Shown: piece by piece, positions 43,190-56,174 of the stretch
Numbering within the stretch: the first letter of the stretch is position 1
Layout of the letters: each line of letters begins with the position of its first letter
From: Elymus sibiricus
Taxonomy: Eukaryota > Streptophyta > Magnoliopsida > Poales > Poaceae
Length of the DNA: 64,000 nucleotides
Direction of reading: 5' to 3'
NCBI GenBank assembly: GCA_039707655.1
Contig: CM077672.1
Span: 199,678,537 to 199,742,536, forward strand
The notes under the pieces: model-generated
What the model saw: the letters and a program-made list of their open reading frames with translations, nothing else
The model's database searches: none
What the model was told of the DNA's origin: nothing
Made by a program: the position numbers and the translations under genes

Positions 43190-44716
43190 CTAGAAATTCT
43201 TTTTAGTAGTACCATAATTTCTTTGGGCACTGTCTAGAATTTTACTAGCATAATGGATAACATTTAATTTCTTATCAACTCTTTGTCCTAGAACAGCACC
43301 AACAGCATAATCACTAACATCACACATAATTTCAAAAGGCAAGTTCCAATCAGGTGGTTGAACAATAGGTGCAGTGGTTAAGGCTTTCTTAAGTGTTTCA
43401 AAGGCTTCTAGACAATCATCATCAAAAACAAATGGAACATCTTTTTGCCAAAGATTGGTAAGAGGCCTAGAAATTTTAGAGAAGTCTTTAATAAATCTCC
43501 TATAGAAACCAGCATGACCAAGGAAACTTCTTATACCTTTAATATCTTTAGGACATGGCATTTTCTCAATAGCGTCAACCTTAGCTTTATCAACTTCAAT
43601 ACCTGTTTCAGAAATTTTATGCCCGAAGATAATACCTTCATTCACCATAAAGTGACACTTCTCCCAATTCAAGACAAGATTAGTTTCTTCACATCTCTGC
43701 AAAACTCGATCAAGGTTGCTTAAGCAATCATAAAAAGAAGTTTCATAAACGGAAAAATCATCCATGAACACCTCAACAATCTTTTCACAAAAATCAGAGA
43801 ATATAGCAGTCATACATCTTTGAAAGGTAGCAGGTGCATTGCATAAACCAAAAGGCATACGTCTATAGGCATAAGTCCCAAAGGGACAAGTAAAGGTAGT
43901 TTTCTCTTGATCGGGTTGTGATACGGGTATTTGAGAAAAACCAGAATAACCATCGAGGAAACAAAAGTGTGTATGCTTAGACAATCTTTCTAACATTTGA
44001 TCGATAAAAGGTAAGGGGTAATGATCTTTTCTAGTAGCTTTGTTTAATTTTCTAAAATCAATTACCATCCTATAACCAGTTACAATTCTTTGTGGAATGA
44101 GTTCATTTTTCTCATTAGGAACAACGGTAAAACCTCCTTTCTTAGGGACACAATGAACGGGACTTACCCATCTACTATCAGCTATGGGATAGATTATACC
44201 TGCTTCCAGAAGTTTTAATATTTCAGTTCTTACCACCTCTTTCATCTTAGGATTTAATCGTCATTGGTGGTCGACAACTGGTTTAGCATCAGGCTCCATA
44301 TTAATTTTGTGCTGACATAGAGTGGGAATAATGCCCTTAAGATCGTCAAGAGTATATCCAATAGCAACTTGGTGCTTCCTTAGAGTTTTTAGTAATCTCT
44401 TTTCTTCATGTGCTGAAAGGTTAGCACTAATAATAACAGGATATATTTTCTTTTCATCAAGATAAGCATATTTCAATGTATCAGGCAATTGCTTCAATTC
44501 AAACACAGGATCGCCTTTAGGTGGAGGAGGGCCTCCAAGGGTTTCAACAGGCAAATTGTGTTTAAGGATAGGAGGTTGATCAAAGAATATCTTATCTATT
44601 TCATTTCTTTCATTCATATGCATATCGTTTTCATGGTCTAGCAAATATTGTTCTAACGGGCCAGTAGGAGGTACGGCAATAGAAGCAAGACCAATAATTT
44701 CATCTTTACTAGGCAA
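43190..44716 (-). pseudogene. Element B reverse transcriptase and RNase H front
   Basis: Two same-frame open segments (44716-44261 and 44245-43190) separated by one TGA near 44261. In order: the linker after protease, RT with [25 protein letters not shown] and VFMDDFSVY, the [14 protein letters not shown] thumb block, and the RNase H motif [18 protein letters not shown] (DVSDY in place of DASD). A frameshift near 43195 ends the frame in the KKNF segment. Confidence 0.9.
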
Positions 44717-45129
44717 TTATTTATCATGAGGTTGTCTACGAAACTTGGAGAAATTAAACTCATGAGATATATCACCAAACTTAACTCGAACCTTTTCTTT
44801 AACACAATCAATTTCAGCATTAACGGTATTCAAGAAAGGTCTACCAAATATAATGGGGCAAAATTATCTTGTTGTGAGCCAAGTACTAAGAAATCAGTAG
44901 GGTATTTGATTTTGCCACACAAGACTTCAACATCTCTAACAATCCCAAGTGGTGTAATCGTATCTCTATTCGCAAGCTTAATAGTAACATCAATATCTTC
45001 AATCTCAACAGGTGCAATATCATGCATTACTTCTTGATATATAGAAAATGAAATAGCACTCACACTAGCACCCATATCACACAAACCATGATAGCAATGA
45101 TCTCCAATCTTAACAGAAACAACAGGCAT
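44717..45129 (-). pseudogene. Element B protease
   Basis: The 100-codon segment 44830-45129 holds the active-site text LCDMGASVSAISF (D-M-G-A) and ends at a frameshift near 44860. The remainder to 44717 is in another frame. Confidence 0.8.
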
Positions 45130-45239
45130 GCCTACTACGGGCTTGTTCTTGTCTAACTTATCTCATTCATTTCTAATAGGTTTAGCAATTCTAGCAGCCT
45201 CCTCACAAAAGTAAATAACATGCCCATCTATATTATCGA

Positions 45240-46316
45240 CTAAGAGATCTTTAACCATAGCAACATCAGGTTCAACTTTAATTTGTTCAGAGGGTCTAGG
45301 TGCTCTAATATTACTTTTGTTAACCACAGTTGAAGCTTTAGCATGTTCTTAATCCTAACAGGAAAAGGTGGTTTCTCAATATAAGTAGTAGGCACAACTG
45401 GATCAACATGGTAAACAATTGTTTCTTCTTTAACACTAACAGGTTCATCAATCTTTTCTTTAACAGGGGGATGATATTTAAACCACTTCTCCTTAGGTAG
45501 ATCAACATGAGTAGCAAATGATTCGCAAAAGGAAGCTACTATCTCAGAGTCAAGTCCATATTTAGTGCTAAACTTATGAAAAGCATCGGTGGCCATAAAA
45601 GATTTAACACAATCGAACTCAAGTATTATACCTGACTCATTACCTTTGTCGAGTTCCCAATCTTCAGAGTTGTGTTTAATTCTTTCCAGAAGATCCCATC
45701 TGAATTCAATAGTTTTCTTTATAAAGGAGCCAGTCGAAGAAGAATCAAGCGTAGTTTGATTATCATGAGAAAGCCGAGCATAAAAATTCTGTAAGATAAT
45801 TTCCTTTGAGAGCTCATGATTGGGGCATGTGTACATCATGTACTTAAGCCTCCCCCAAGCTTGAGTGATGCTTTCTCCTTCACGAGGCCAAAAATTATAT
45901 ATATAATTCCGATGACGATGAACCAAATGCATAGGATAAAATTTCTGATGGAATTCTAGTTTCAATCTGTTGCAGTCCCATGTATCAGTATCATCACATA
46001 GCCTATACCACATTAATGCCTTTCCCTCCAAAGATAAAGGGAATAGTTTCTTCTTAACTCCATCTCCGGATAAACCTGCAAGCTTAAACAATCCACAAAT
46101 TTCATCCACATAGATCAAGTGCATATCAGGATGTACCGTTCCATCTCCTGCATAAGGATTAGCTAGCAGTTTCTCTATCATACCCGGAGGAATATCATAA
46201 TAAATATTTTCAGTAGGTGCAGTAGGTTGAGGAGCAACTATTTGTGTTTCTGGTCGAGGTGAAGATACCCCGAACAAACCCCTCAAAGGATTACTTTCCA
46301 TAGTGACAAGTGACAA
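45240..46316 (-). pseudogene. Element B gag
   Basis: 358 codons from MSLVTMESNPLRGLFGVSSP to a frameshift near 45350 (a lost base compared with element A). The capsid-like block GRLKYMMYTCPNHEL ... ILQNFYARLSHDNQ is intact. The start lies 62 bases after the primer site. The longest intact part of the element. Confidence 0.88.
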
Positions 46317-46377
46317 TAAATTTCAGCACGTAATATAAATGTTTCATTGCCAAATTCCACTCACCAAAGGCGCTTCA

Positions 46378-46396
46378 CTCCCCGGCAACGGCACCA
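46378..46396 (-). promoter_or_regulatory. Primer binding site of element B, tRNA-Asp
   Basis: Minus strand TGGTGCCGTTGCCGGGGAG, one mismatch to the tRNA-Asp complement. Confidence 0.88.
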
Positions 46397-46407
46397 GAAA
46401 AGAGTCT

Positions 46408-46977
46408 TGATGACCCACAAGTATTGGGGATCAATCGTAGTCCTTTCGATAAGTAAGAGTGTCGAACCCAACGAGGAGCAGAAGGAAATGACAAGCGGTT
46501 TTCAGCAAGGTATTTTCTACAAGCACTTAAATTATCGGTAACGAGTAGTTTGATAGCAAGATAACTTGTAACAAGTGACAAGTAGCAATAGTAACAAAGA
46601 GTCCAGCAAAGTGGCCCAATCCTTTTTGTAACAAAGGACAAGCCGGAACGATCTCTTATAGTAAGTAAAGCGTTCTCGAGGACACATGGGAATTTCATCT
46701 AGTCACTTTCATCATGGTTGTTTGATTCGCGTTCGCTACTTTGATAATTTGATATGTGGGTGGACTGGTGCTTGGGTGCTGTTCTTACTTGAACAAGCCT
46801 CCCACTTATGATTACCCCCTCTCACAAGCATCCACAACTACGAAAGAAGAATTAAGATTTCTCTAACCATAGAATTAAACATATGGATCCAAATCAGCCC
46901 CTTACGGAATAGCGCATAAACTAGGGTTTAAGCTTCTGTCACTCTAGCAACCCGTCATCTAATTACTACTCCACAAT
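46408..46977 (-). repeat. Element B 5' LTR, fragment
   Basis: The primer-proximal 570 bp of the LTR, collinear with 37648-38217. It stops at ACAAT (46973-46977), the presumed TSD of element F. The remainder should follow beyond the window. Confidence 0.92.
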
Positions 46978-49900
46978 TGTAACACCCCCATGTATTAGCA
47001 ACAGTAATCACTTTTTGATAATGCCAAGTCAGCATGTTTAACAGTGCTTGATCATCATTGCATCATATCTCATTTCAAATTCCAATTCAAAATGAAATTC
47101 AAATATAAAGTGAAATTAAAAGTTGTTCAAATTTGAAAACCAAAATGTTCATAATGCTGCAAATAATCCAGAGGCATTTATAAAAATATAATTAACATTT
47201 ATTGAATTAGATAAATGACCACATCATCCACAAAACAACACCAAACAGAAGTATTTACTACCTTTTTATTTAAATAAAATTCTAAGGAAAATATGTGGAC
47301 ACCAAACCATTTTCTGGTAGTACTAAATATTGCATATTATTTAATGGGCTAAGTCACCTATTTTACAAAACTAAAATTATGGCCAAACTATTTACTAAAC
47401 AGAAAGAAAAAGGAAAACAGAAAGAAAAGAAAGAAAAAGAAAAAGGCCAGCGCACCTGGGCCTAAGTCACCGCGCCGGCCCAGCCCATCCTACCTGTCCG
47501 CTCCTCCGCACTGCTCCCACGCGGTCGAACGCGTCCGACCGCGCCCGACGCCGGCGAGCCGTCCCGCCGCGACCACCTCGTCGACCGCGCCGCTACAGGC
47601 CTCCTGGGGATAAGAACACCCCCTCTTTCCAGCGCGGTTCCGACGCCGTAGCCCCGATTCCCCCGACATGCCCGAGCCCGCCTCCGCCTGACCTCGTCGC
47701 CGGTGTGTCTCCGGTGACCAATTGGTCATGCGGCCGAGCCCATTGTGTTCACCCGCGTGTGTAGTGGCTCCCTGTCCTATTCGTTCTAGTCGAGTGTGCC
47801 CGCATCGCCGATTGCCATCACGCCCGAACGCCGCCGTCCGCCGTCGCCGTCGTAGCACTCGTTTCCGGCCGTCCCACCTCACGCTAGCACCGCAGATCGC
47901 CACGGCTCGGTCTCCTCGTTCGAACGAGCTTGAGAACCCCTGATTTGATGCACCGTAGAGAGAACCCGAGCTCGCTGGAGTTGCTGCCGTGCTCGAGCTC
48001 GCCGGAGTAGCTCCGGCGCGACTCCGGTGGCCGGCGCCGACGTGGCCACTGGGGCCCACCCCCTGTGCCAATGACTGGTGGGACCGCGGGCCCCGTTGAC
48101 CCGGTCAGCCGCAGACGTGGCGGCCCCATGTCACTGACATGTGGGTCCCGCCTAATTAAACGAATTTTAAAAACAAATAAAACGTTAATTAAATTGTTAA
48201 TTAAATTGATTAGTTAATTAGTCACTGACTAATGGGGCCCACCTGCTAATTAGGTTAATTAGTTAAATAAAACTCTGTTTAATTAAATCAGTCACTGACC
48301 AGTGGGTCCCACTGGTCAGGTTTGACTAGTCAACCAACTCAGTTGACTGCTGATGTCATGCCTGCGTCATGCTGACATCATCTGTACTGTTTCGGATAAT
48401 TCCAATTTAAATAATTTCAGAAATTCCGAAAAATGTTGAAAACTTTGAAAAATCATATAAATTAAACCGTAACTCGGATTAAAATAATTTATATATGAAA
48501 AATGATCAGAAAATTGTGTAGAATCTGAATAACCTACCCACATACCTGCCACACCCCTCTAACATACCGAACATGGAACATTTTGCCCGTATCTGATATA
48601 TGAATAGTGCATAACTTTAATAAAATAAATCCAAATAAATTCCTAAATAATCTAATACATTTAGATAGGCAGTAAAACACCTCTGCATATCATTTAGGCA
48701 TGTCATGCATCTCTGTTGCATTATTGCCGTGTATTTATTGTTTCTTCCCCCTCATTCTCTCCCGATAGCCCCCGAGACTGCCGACGACGCTGCAGTGTAC
48801 GACGACATCGCCGACGACCAGACCCCTTCAGCCGAGCTTCCAGGCAAGCAAAACCCCCTTGATCATCAGATATCGCCCATTCATTCTCTCTTATTCTTGC
48901 ATTAGAATTGCCCCTGCTACTGTTCCGATAGTACCTATTCCGATGCATAGCCTGATTTTGTAGTCTGCTATTGATACTCCACCTGTTGTCCCACAAGACT
49001 TACTTAGCTGTGCTTCTGCTTCATCGGTGATGCATCACCCTTGTTCGTATGCCATGCTTAATACCGGGCCGTGATCACTCTAGGTGAGGATCACGGAAAT
49101 GATACATTACTGCAATACTTAAACTGTTAAAGTCGGGCTGGCCCCAAGGGTGCCCGCGAGTGAACATCATTAAAGACAGGTCGGCTCCAAGAGCACCCGC
49201 GCGTCATGTTTTAGCAAGTCGGAGCGGCAGGAACCCTGTTCGTCTCTGCGAGTTACTAAACATGCTTAACGGATTTGGATATTTGATCTGAGTGGGTCGT
49301 TGGCCCTATACGCACTACCACCACGTGGGATAATGGTTATGGGACCCTCTACGTCGTACGTTTCTCCCGAAAGCTTTTCAGATGTCACAGCTCAGAGATG
49401 CGGGCTGGTTGGGGTGGGCTGGTTACGTCACTGGTGTATTCAGTGTCGCGCCTGGGCCCCGACCACCCTCGCAACGTGCAGGAGTGCGAAGGGCGATGGC
49501 CCAAGACCCCTTCGTGCTTAGGATTTAGACCGGCGTGTTGACCTCTCTGCTGAGCTTAGGTAGGACGCTGCTTCGTGTCGATTACCCGAGGCCGGGTATT
49601 ACCCAGCAAATGTATCCGGCCAGATGTAATCGAGCGTGCTGGGTAACAATAGTGCACCCTTGCAGGGAAGTTATCTATTCGAATAGCCGTGTCCACGGTA
49701 ACAGGACGCTCAGAGTTGTATCTTGATCCGCTACAACTACAAATGGATACTGTCACAATGATAAACTGCTACTACTGCTCTCGGGATCACTTTCGTGCAG
49801 GGTAGTCGAGGAAGGTTCTCAGGGCTTTACTAAACTATGTTTGATATATATTATCTTGCTCTATTCTCTTCTGATGCTGCAAGATCTACTTCAAGATGCT

Positions 49901-50466
49901 AGTCTTCGATAGGCTAGGCCTCTCCCCTTCTATTCCAGCATTTTGCAGTATAGTCCAAAGAAATAGCCCCATTCCTTTGATACTAATGCATATTAGTATA
50001 GTTCTGATGTCAGTCTTGCGAGTACTTTGGATGAGTACTCACGGTTGCTTTGCTATTCCTTTTCCCCATACCCACTTGATGAAATCAGACGATGGAGTCC
50101 AGGAGCCAGACGCTACCACAGGAGACTACTACCAGGAGAGCCCAGGAGGCCACTACTACTGGGTTGAGCCGACCGACCAGGAGTAGTTCGGAGGCCCTAG
50201 GCAGGAGGCATTCGCCTTTTCGATCGTTATGTCGCTATTTGTGCTAGCCTTCTTAAGGCAAAACTTGACTAACTATGTCTGTACTCAGATATTATGGCTT
50301 GTATGACTTATGTATTCGGGTCCTCGTGACCCCTGGTTTGTAATATGATGATTTATGTTTGACTTTGTGTTTAGAGTTGTGTTGTGATATTCTTCCCATG
50401 AGTCTCTGTTCTCGAGCGTGCACGTTTGCGTGTATCATTAGTGCACGGTCGAGCAGGGGCGTCACA
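46978..50466 (+). repeat. Element F 5' LTR (3489 bp)
   Basis: Starts TGTAACACCCCC and ends GAGCAGGGGCGTCACA. In order: AT-rich part, purine tract (47397-47446), GC-rich leader-like part (47450-48130) whose open frames look like composition artefacts, a segment with many GGTCCCAC(T/C) and TTAATTA units (48130-48350), and the CTATTCGAATAG box (49675-49686). Confidence 0.85.
49675..49686. promoter_or_regulatory. CTATTCGAATAG palindrome in F LTR
   Basis: Perfect 12-base palindrome followed by CCGTGTCCACGGT, itself palindromic. The same box is at 61793-61804 in H and in altered form (CTATCGATAG) at 52595-52604 in G. Confidence 0.7.
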
Positions 50467-50469
50467 AGT

Positions 50470-50481
50470 TAGTATCAGAGC
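50470..50481 (+). promoter_or_regulatory. Primer binding site of element F, tRNA-iMet
   Basis: TAGTATCAGAGC, 11 of 12 matches to TGGTATCAGAGC, 3 bases after the LTR. Confidence 0.85.
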
Positions 50482-50861
50482 CGACTGCCTGTTGGAACCC
50501 CCCTTCAATTCCTTGGTCGAAGTCGAGTCTAGTCCTTGAAAAACTATATTTTACTAACATGGTTGTGTGGCATATGGGCTCACGTCGCCACTGGGTGGTG
50601 TTAGGATCTTTTATTCCTCTTCCTTACTCTGGGATTCTATTCTCTCCTATATTCGGGTTAAAAGTTTTACTAACTCTGACTCTAGGTTCTCGTGATCAAG
50701 TCCACCCGGTGTTTTGATTATCTGCACTTGTTCCTTCACATTGATCTGATTAATCTGATAATCACATTTTCTTTTTCATTGCTCTGTTTGACCTATCTCT
50801 CTAAGTTGTTATATGCTTCTCATTTTGTCATTTGACAATTTTGAAGTTTACTCTGTTTCAG

Positions 50862-51632
50862 ATGGATCGTTTGTTCCCGCCGCATCCCGCAAGACAGCTC
50901 GTATGCCTGACTATGGCTATTGATGCGACTGGGTTCCCTGCTATCTTGGTCGAACGTCTGACCAGGCTGGGATATCGCTGGTATCCCGAGTACACAGTTT
51001 ACGAGGATTATCGCGAGTTCAACCAGCAGCAGTACCATGCTGAGGTTTGCATCTTTGATCGGCAGGACAACTCCGTCACTGAGTTGCACACTTTTCATGG
51101 TGTTGGAGTAACTTTCGACATGGCAGTCCATGATGCTGCCTATACTGCTATTGCCCGTCTCCGTGGAGAACACATCAGTCGCTTGGAGCATACTGCCTTC
51201 AGATACATTCCGTATGCCCCTGTTGGGGATGAGACTGGATACTACACTGCTGTGTGTATGCCTTACGTGTCGCGTCGTTATGACCCGCAGGTTTTGGTAC
51301 AGTACACTCAGGCTCTGGACTGCACTGCTCGAGCTCTTGCTGTCAAGTTGCACACCACTCGTGCTCGTCTTTACGACGCTCTGACACAGTTGCTGCCAGC
51401 AGTCAGTGCACGGATGCACCCAGAGTACATTCTTTACCCGCACAGGACGGAGATGCCACCAGGTCTTGACTGGCCTGCTGTTGGAGGTTTTACCCCTCCG
51501 CACAGTCCTCTTCTTCCAGTTCGGGACCAGGTTCTGCACCAGAGTGTCCACGGAGCACAGGATTCTCACAGTGAGAGTGCCCGGCGTCGTCACTTGCAGT
51601 TACCTGAGTTTCATGGTTTTCTCAGACGCTGA
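50862..51632 (+). CDS. Element F ORF of 256 residues, possible dsRNA-binding-like fold
   Basis: Open from an ATG at 50862 to 51632. The ATG follows TCTGTTTCAG directly, a good splice acceptor, so the mRNA may be spliced from the LTR leader. Residues 26-103 run helix (ILVERLTRLGY), strand (YPEYTVYEDY), strand (YHAEVCIFD), strand (TELHTFHGVGV) and helix (FDMAVHDAAYTAIARLRG). This order and the G-x-G then A-x-x-x-A-A-x-x-A-I pattern resemble a double-stranded-RNA-binding domain, but the basic KKxAK motif is missing. Residues 145-185 look helical, and the tail is Pro/His-rich. Not gag, protease or pol. Similar uncharacterised retroelement proteins occur in grasses. Function unproven. Confidence 0.55.
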   Translation: MDRLFPPHPARQLVCLTMAIDATGFPAILVERLTRLGYRWYPEYTVYEDYREFNQQQYHAEVCIFDRQDNSVTELHTFHGVGVTFDMAVHDAAYTAIARLRGEHISRLEHTAFRYIPYAPVGDETGYYTAVCMPYVSRRYDPQVLVQYTQALDCTARALAVKLHTTRARLYDALTQLLPAVSARMHPEYILYPHRTEMPPGLDWPAVGGFTPPHSPLLPVRDQVLHQSVHGAQDSHSESARRRHLQLPEFHGFLRR

Positions 51633-51795
51633 TGTAGCATGTCGCTATATCATGTTGCTCTATCCATCCACCGCGTGCCTGCGTGCCGCCTAGCATGTCT
51701 AGCTGTTTAATTTTGCGAACTTATGTTGTCCGCATGTAACCGACTCTGTGTATGGATCTGTATGTCCTAATTGACTAAAGTTATGTAACTATTGC

Positions 51796-54700
51796 TGTGG
51801 CACCCCGGCTCAGAGGGACCGGAACACCCCGTATTCCAGCCCAGAGATCAAGTCTTCTGGAATACAGCACTGCTTGGCATAGAACAAATCAGCCATTTAT
51901 TACAAATAACACGGGTACACGGGTTCTAAAGGCACAAAGGTTACAGGGGCACGGCGATAGTTCGCCTGCTCAGATAGCTCTATGCTAGCAGCGGAACAAC
52001 TCATAGCGGAATAACTTCTAGCAGCGGAACAACGACGACGGTGATGAACTCCATTACGCAGGGACTCTGGCTGGGACGTATCCAAGAGCGCAACCTCGGG
52101 GTCCTCGACAAACAAGCAATCACGGCATCACCTGCAATCTGGCATGACACGCCAGGTTAGTACTTTGAATGTACTCGCAATCTCACAGCAACCAAAGCAA
52201 TCAAGACATACAACAGCATGGTATTTACAGGTTAATCATCAAAGATGAACATGATACTACTAGAACAACATGAGCATGGCAACAACATGAGCATGGCATG
52301 TACATGTAATTCATGAACAGGATGATACTAACACTAGCATGCAAGGGGTTCGACATTTAAGGTCTCATGGACCAACTTACTCTGCTCGGAGATGATCTCG
52401 TAACCACAAACTTACCATCGTGATCATCACATGACCACACGGAGCTTGATCTCTACCTGTGATCATCGCATGACCACATAAAGATCAACCAACTTCTTTT
52501 CTCATCAAACCGGGGTTGTTTATTATTCAGATTATTATTTCTGTTGACCCATAGTGTGACCTACTACGAACTGTGTCCCTGACCGAGGATGCGGCTATCG
52601 ATAGATTATACACTCTGCAGAGGTTAGTACACTGTACCCACACTACGGAACTCATGGCCTCGTGCTCCCATTCGGGTGGACCAACGATGTTCCGACAAAA
52701 CCAGTCTATTGCATGACACTCTCCCGGCCACTCCCGACAAACTCCCCTTTGGGCTATGTCCTGGGTCGCCCTGATGTCAACTCGTGACATTCGCCACCTT
52801 TGTGGCCGCCACCGTTGTGGCCAAAACAAACTCGTCCCAAATGGGGACACCCGGGTACAACACAACTCGGGCACAAGGCTTATGGCCGCCTACCTGATCA
52901 GAGTAGCGCGCGCACATAACCTTCCCTAGTTGGAGGCACCGGCGAGAGGCATGACAATAGACCGCATTAGGGCCTCCCCATCCAGGCAAGTATGGTTGCA
53001 CTGGTGAGCTCGATTCGGTGGCATCATGACTCAGCCAACAGACTTGTTCAAGTTTGATTAATGTCAGGTTTAACTTGAATGGTGATGAGCTGAGTCATAA
53101 CAACATAATGAAATAACAATGCATATGAGCATGATATCAGTGTAACCATGGATGGGCAACATAACCATTTAACAACATAGCATCAAAAATGATAACTCAT
53201 TATTCTACGGGATGCAAATGAGCATGGCATAATGACAGTCATGAATATAATAAGTATTTTCATAATAAACCCTAGCTATTCAAATGAGCATATTGTTATC
53301 ACTAGCATCGGAAAATAAATCCGAGAACTAACATGATAATAATAATACTAGCAAATAGTCATTTAACTTACTAGATGCAAATGAGCAAGGCATAAGAACG
53401 GGCATGGATTCACGAGCATATAATATTCACAAAATAATTAAATGAGCAAACATTTATTTAAATATTCAAGTGAAAACCATGGCTACTGCAAGGCCATCAT
53501 GCAAATGGCTGTTGTGGCTTGCCTGGGGATGAAGGAACCACCGGGAAGAAGTGCGATGAACTCGCGGAACGAATCGCCGGAAAAGTTTCCCTCTCGGCGG
53601 AGCTGTTTTAAGGGCAAGGGCAAAATGGTCATTTTCATAGTGTGACAACCTCATGAAAATGATACCATCGGAACGGGCTCAACGAACTGAGATCGTGGGC
53701 TTTGGAATCACCTGAATCGGAGTCACGGTCGCGGAGATACGGCCGTTCGTTCGTTAGGCAGAAAACAAATAAAAATATATTCATTTCTACGCTTAACCGA
53801 CGAACGTCCGCTAAATAAGAATTTCGGCCGGCGGCTGGAAACAGGAAGCGCACTCCGGGTAATACGCTTTCGAAGCAGTGAAAACGTACTCTGCTCTAGA
53901 ACAGAGGAAAAATACGCTTTCAGTAAACGAACACGTAAACCAGTGAATGCGTATTCACTTATCCACATCAGCGGGTTCGGGTCAACGCCCTCTGTGACTG
54001 ACGTGTGGGGCCCGCGGCCAGGGGGGCGCTGTCTTCTACCTCGCGTCCACGCATGGCCGTGGCGGGGCGGCGCTCGGCCGGCGATTGCCGGCGGATCCGG
54101 CCGTCCCCCGCGGCGCTCCGCCTATGGGCGAGCTCAGCGCGGAGAGGCGCGTCCGTTGGTGCAGACTACGGCCGCCGGGGATGGACGGGGCGGTAGCAAC
54201 TCCGAGACCGGCGGAGGAGGCCGTCGGCCGTCGGTGGCGCCGGGCGTGCAGGCGTCCAGGAGTTGAGCTGAGGGGCTGGGGAGGGTCGTCGGACATCAGG
54301 GGTTCCTATGGTGAGTAAGAGAAGGAGGGAGGGGCTCGGTCTAGCTCGAAATTGAGCAGAAGACCGGCGGCTGGGCTTCGGCCATGGGAGGCGATGGGAG
54401 CTCCTCGGGGTGAAGTGGGGATGCAGGGAGGGCTAGGAGAGGTAGGAGAGGCTGCTAGTGACCTCGGAGGAAGTCGGAGGCTTCTTAAATAGCCGGGGCG
54501 GTGGTGGTGCCACCACCGGATGTCACCACGGCCGGGCGGAGCATGCTCTGGCGTGGTCGGTGGCTGCTAGCGGGGTGTCGCGGCATTGTCGACCTGACGA
54601 GGGTCAGAGGGAAGCGACGGCTCGGGGAGAGGAGACAACGGCAAAACGACGACGACTGAGGGGTGCACAGCGCGGCGTGCCCGTCGATTTGGCTCGGTCC

Positions 54701-56174
54701 GGCAAGCTTCTAGCGGGGGAGGGCGGCCGGGGAGGCAAGGGAGCAGGGGAGGGCGCTGCGGCGAGCGGAGGTGGCGCACGGAGGGCGCTCGGGGCGGCGG
54801 CAGAGCGGGTCCGGGTGCCAGAGCGCGCTGTTGGCCTGCAGAGCATGCGCTCTGTACCTGGTCACCGCGTGCAATGGCGATAGGAGGGCTCAAGTGCCTG
54901 GCTAATGGTGTCTAATGCGTTGTCCTTCCTGGATGGGCCCTACTAGAAGTGATATCTCGACTAAAGGCACTTTGTGCTGATGGGACACTTCGATGAAAGT
55001 TTGTTGTTGCAAACTTAGGCATGAAGTAGTGATCAACTTAGAGAGGATAAAAGCTAACCAGGATGTCTCAGGGGTTTAGGGTAGGAAGGACTATGATCCT
55101 GTGAATTTTGAGGTCATTTGAGCAAGGTTTGAGTGCAGTTGCTTTACAACTGCAAAAATTTGGCCAGAATCTAGATCAGGAAGTAGCACTCACATGGTTG
55201 CTTGGATTGAGCTTAAAATGGGTGAAGGGTGATCATCTGGGCATATGAAAATGCCATAAAAATTTCATCCCATTTGGATACACCAAAATGGTACTTCCTT
55301 CACAATGCTCCACGCTGGACAGAAACTTGGGGGAATTTTGTGGAGAAAATGCCTTGGCAAAATGATGTGAATTTTGGCATGCTCAAATGATATATGTATA
55401 CTTAGGTCCTGGATTAATTTCAGAATTTTTGACGCAATATAAAATATAGTTGCTTCACAAACTGAAATTGTTACCAGAAACCAAGATTTGAAGGTGTGCT
55501 CACATAGATGATTGGATGGATATGAAATTTGGTGGAGAGTCATTATTTGATCATATAAATGATCTACCAAAATTTCAACTCATGTGGATAAGCATAGCTA
55601 ATACTTCCTTCACAAAGCTTCTCTCTGGTCAGAAACTTTGGAAATTTCCTGAGGAAGATTTACTAGGGAAATGAGGCTGAATTTTGGCATGTGGCAATTA
55701 TTTGGATAGGAAAGAGTGCCCAAAATTGTTGAGGGCAATCAAGAAAAGATAAATAGCACTTCCTTCACAAAGTGCCATTCTGGACAGAATGGAAAATGAA
55801 TATTCCTGAATTATTTTTGAACTAGGAAAGGATGGGTTTTGACATATTTGTGGAATATATGACCCAAATAATTTATGAGAATTTTGTGGGAATTTTTGGA
55901 ATGGCAGAAATATAGGTTGCTTCACAACCTAGGGCAAACAAGGTTATTCCTTTAACAGAAAAAGGAATATTTCCAAGAAATAAATATTAGGGTTGGGCTA
56001 AGATGGAAATGACATGGCCTTGGGATATATTTGAGAATGACAAGCCACTAGGAAGTGGCAGGAGAGAAGATTTTCCCAAGTTTCAAGACCACATAGCCAC
56101 GGAAAAAGAACTCCAAATAAAAATTCGAAGAAATCCAAAAGAAAAAAGAAAGGGCCAAAAATCGGGGTGTTACA
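51796..56174 (-). repeat. Element G 3' LTR (4379 bp)
   Basis: Minus strand TGTAACACCCCGATTTTTGG ... GAGCCGGGGTGCCACA. Contains a TATA-like CTATTTAAG (54484-54493, reverse), a GC-rich leader-like part at 54000-54890 with composition-driven open frames, the segment CATTTTCATNNTGT...AAAATG(G/A)CCATTTT shared with H (near 53620), and the altered palindrome CTATCGATAG. Confidence 0.9.

Larger units (their letters stand above)
37648..46977 (-). mobile_element. Element B: Athila-like Ty3/gypsy retrotransposon, 5' LTR cut by F
   Basis: 3' LTR 37648-39159, polypurine tract, accessory ORF, integrase, RNase H, RT, protease, gag, tRNA-Asp primer site, then 570 bp of the 5' LTR before element F starts. 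Same family group as element A, with collinear gag-pol. Roughly 24 differences in the 570 bp of LTR that can be compared (about 4%) by hand. All coding regions have stops or frameshifts. Confidence 0.93.
46978..51795 (+). mobile_element. Element F: giant-LTR retrotransposon, interrupted by G
   Basis: 5' LTR of 3489 bp (TGTAACACCC...GGCGTCACA), tRNA-iMet primer site and 1.3 kb of interior with one non-gag-pol ORF before element G begins. The 3' part lies beyond the window. A large LTR with iMet primer fits a Ty3/gypsy derivative (LARD-like), but no pol is visible to prove it. Confidence 0.85.

Noticed and set aside
47490..48071. 193-codon minus-strand ORF in F's LTR
   Set aside because: High GC reduces stops in all frames, no motif is present, and it is antisense to the LTR.
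50820..51593. 257-codon minus-strand ORF opposite the F protein
   Set aside because: Mirror frame of the plus-strand ORF, which has better structure and a plausible start context.
54458..54883. Gly/Arg-rich ORFs on both strands in G's LTR
   Set aside because: Composition-driven open frames within the LTR leader.
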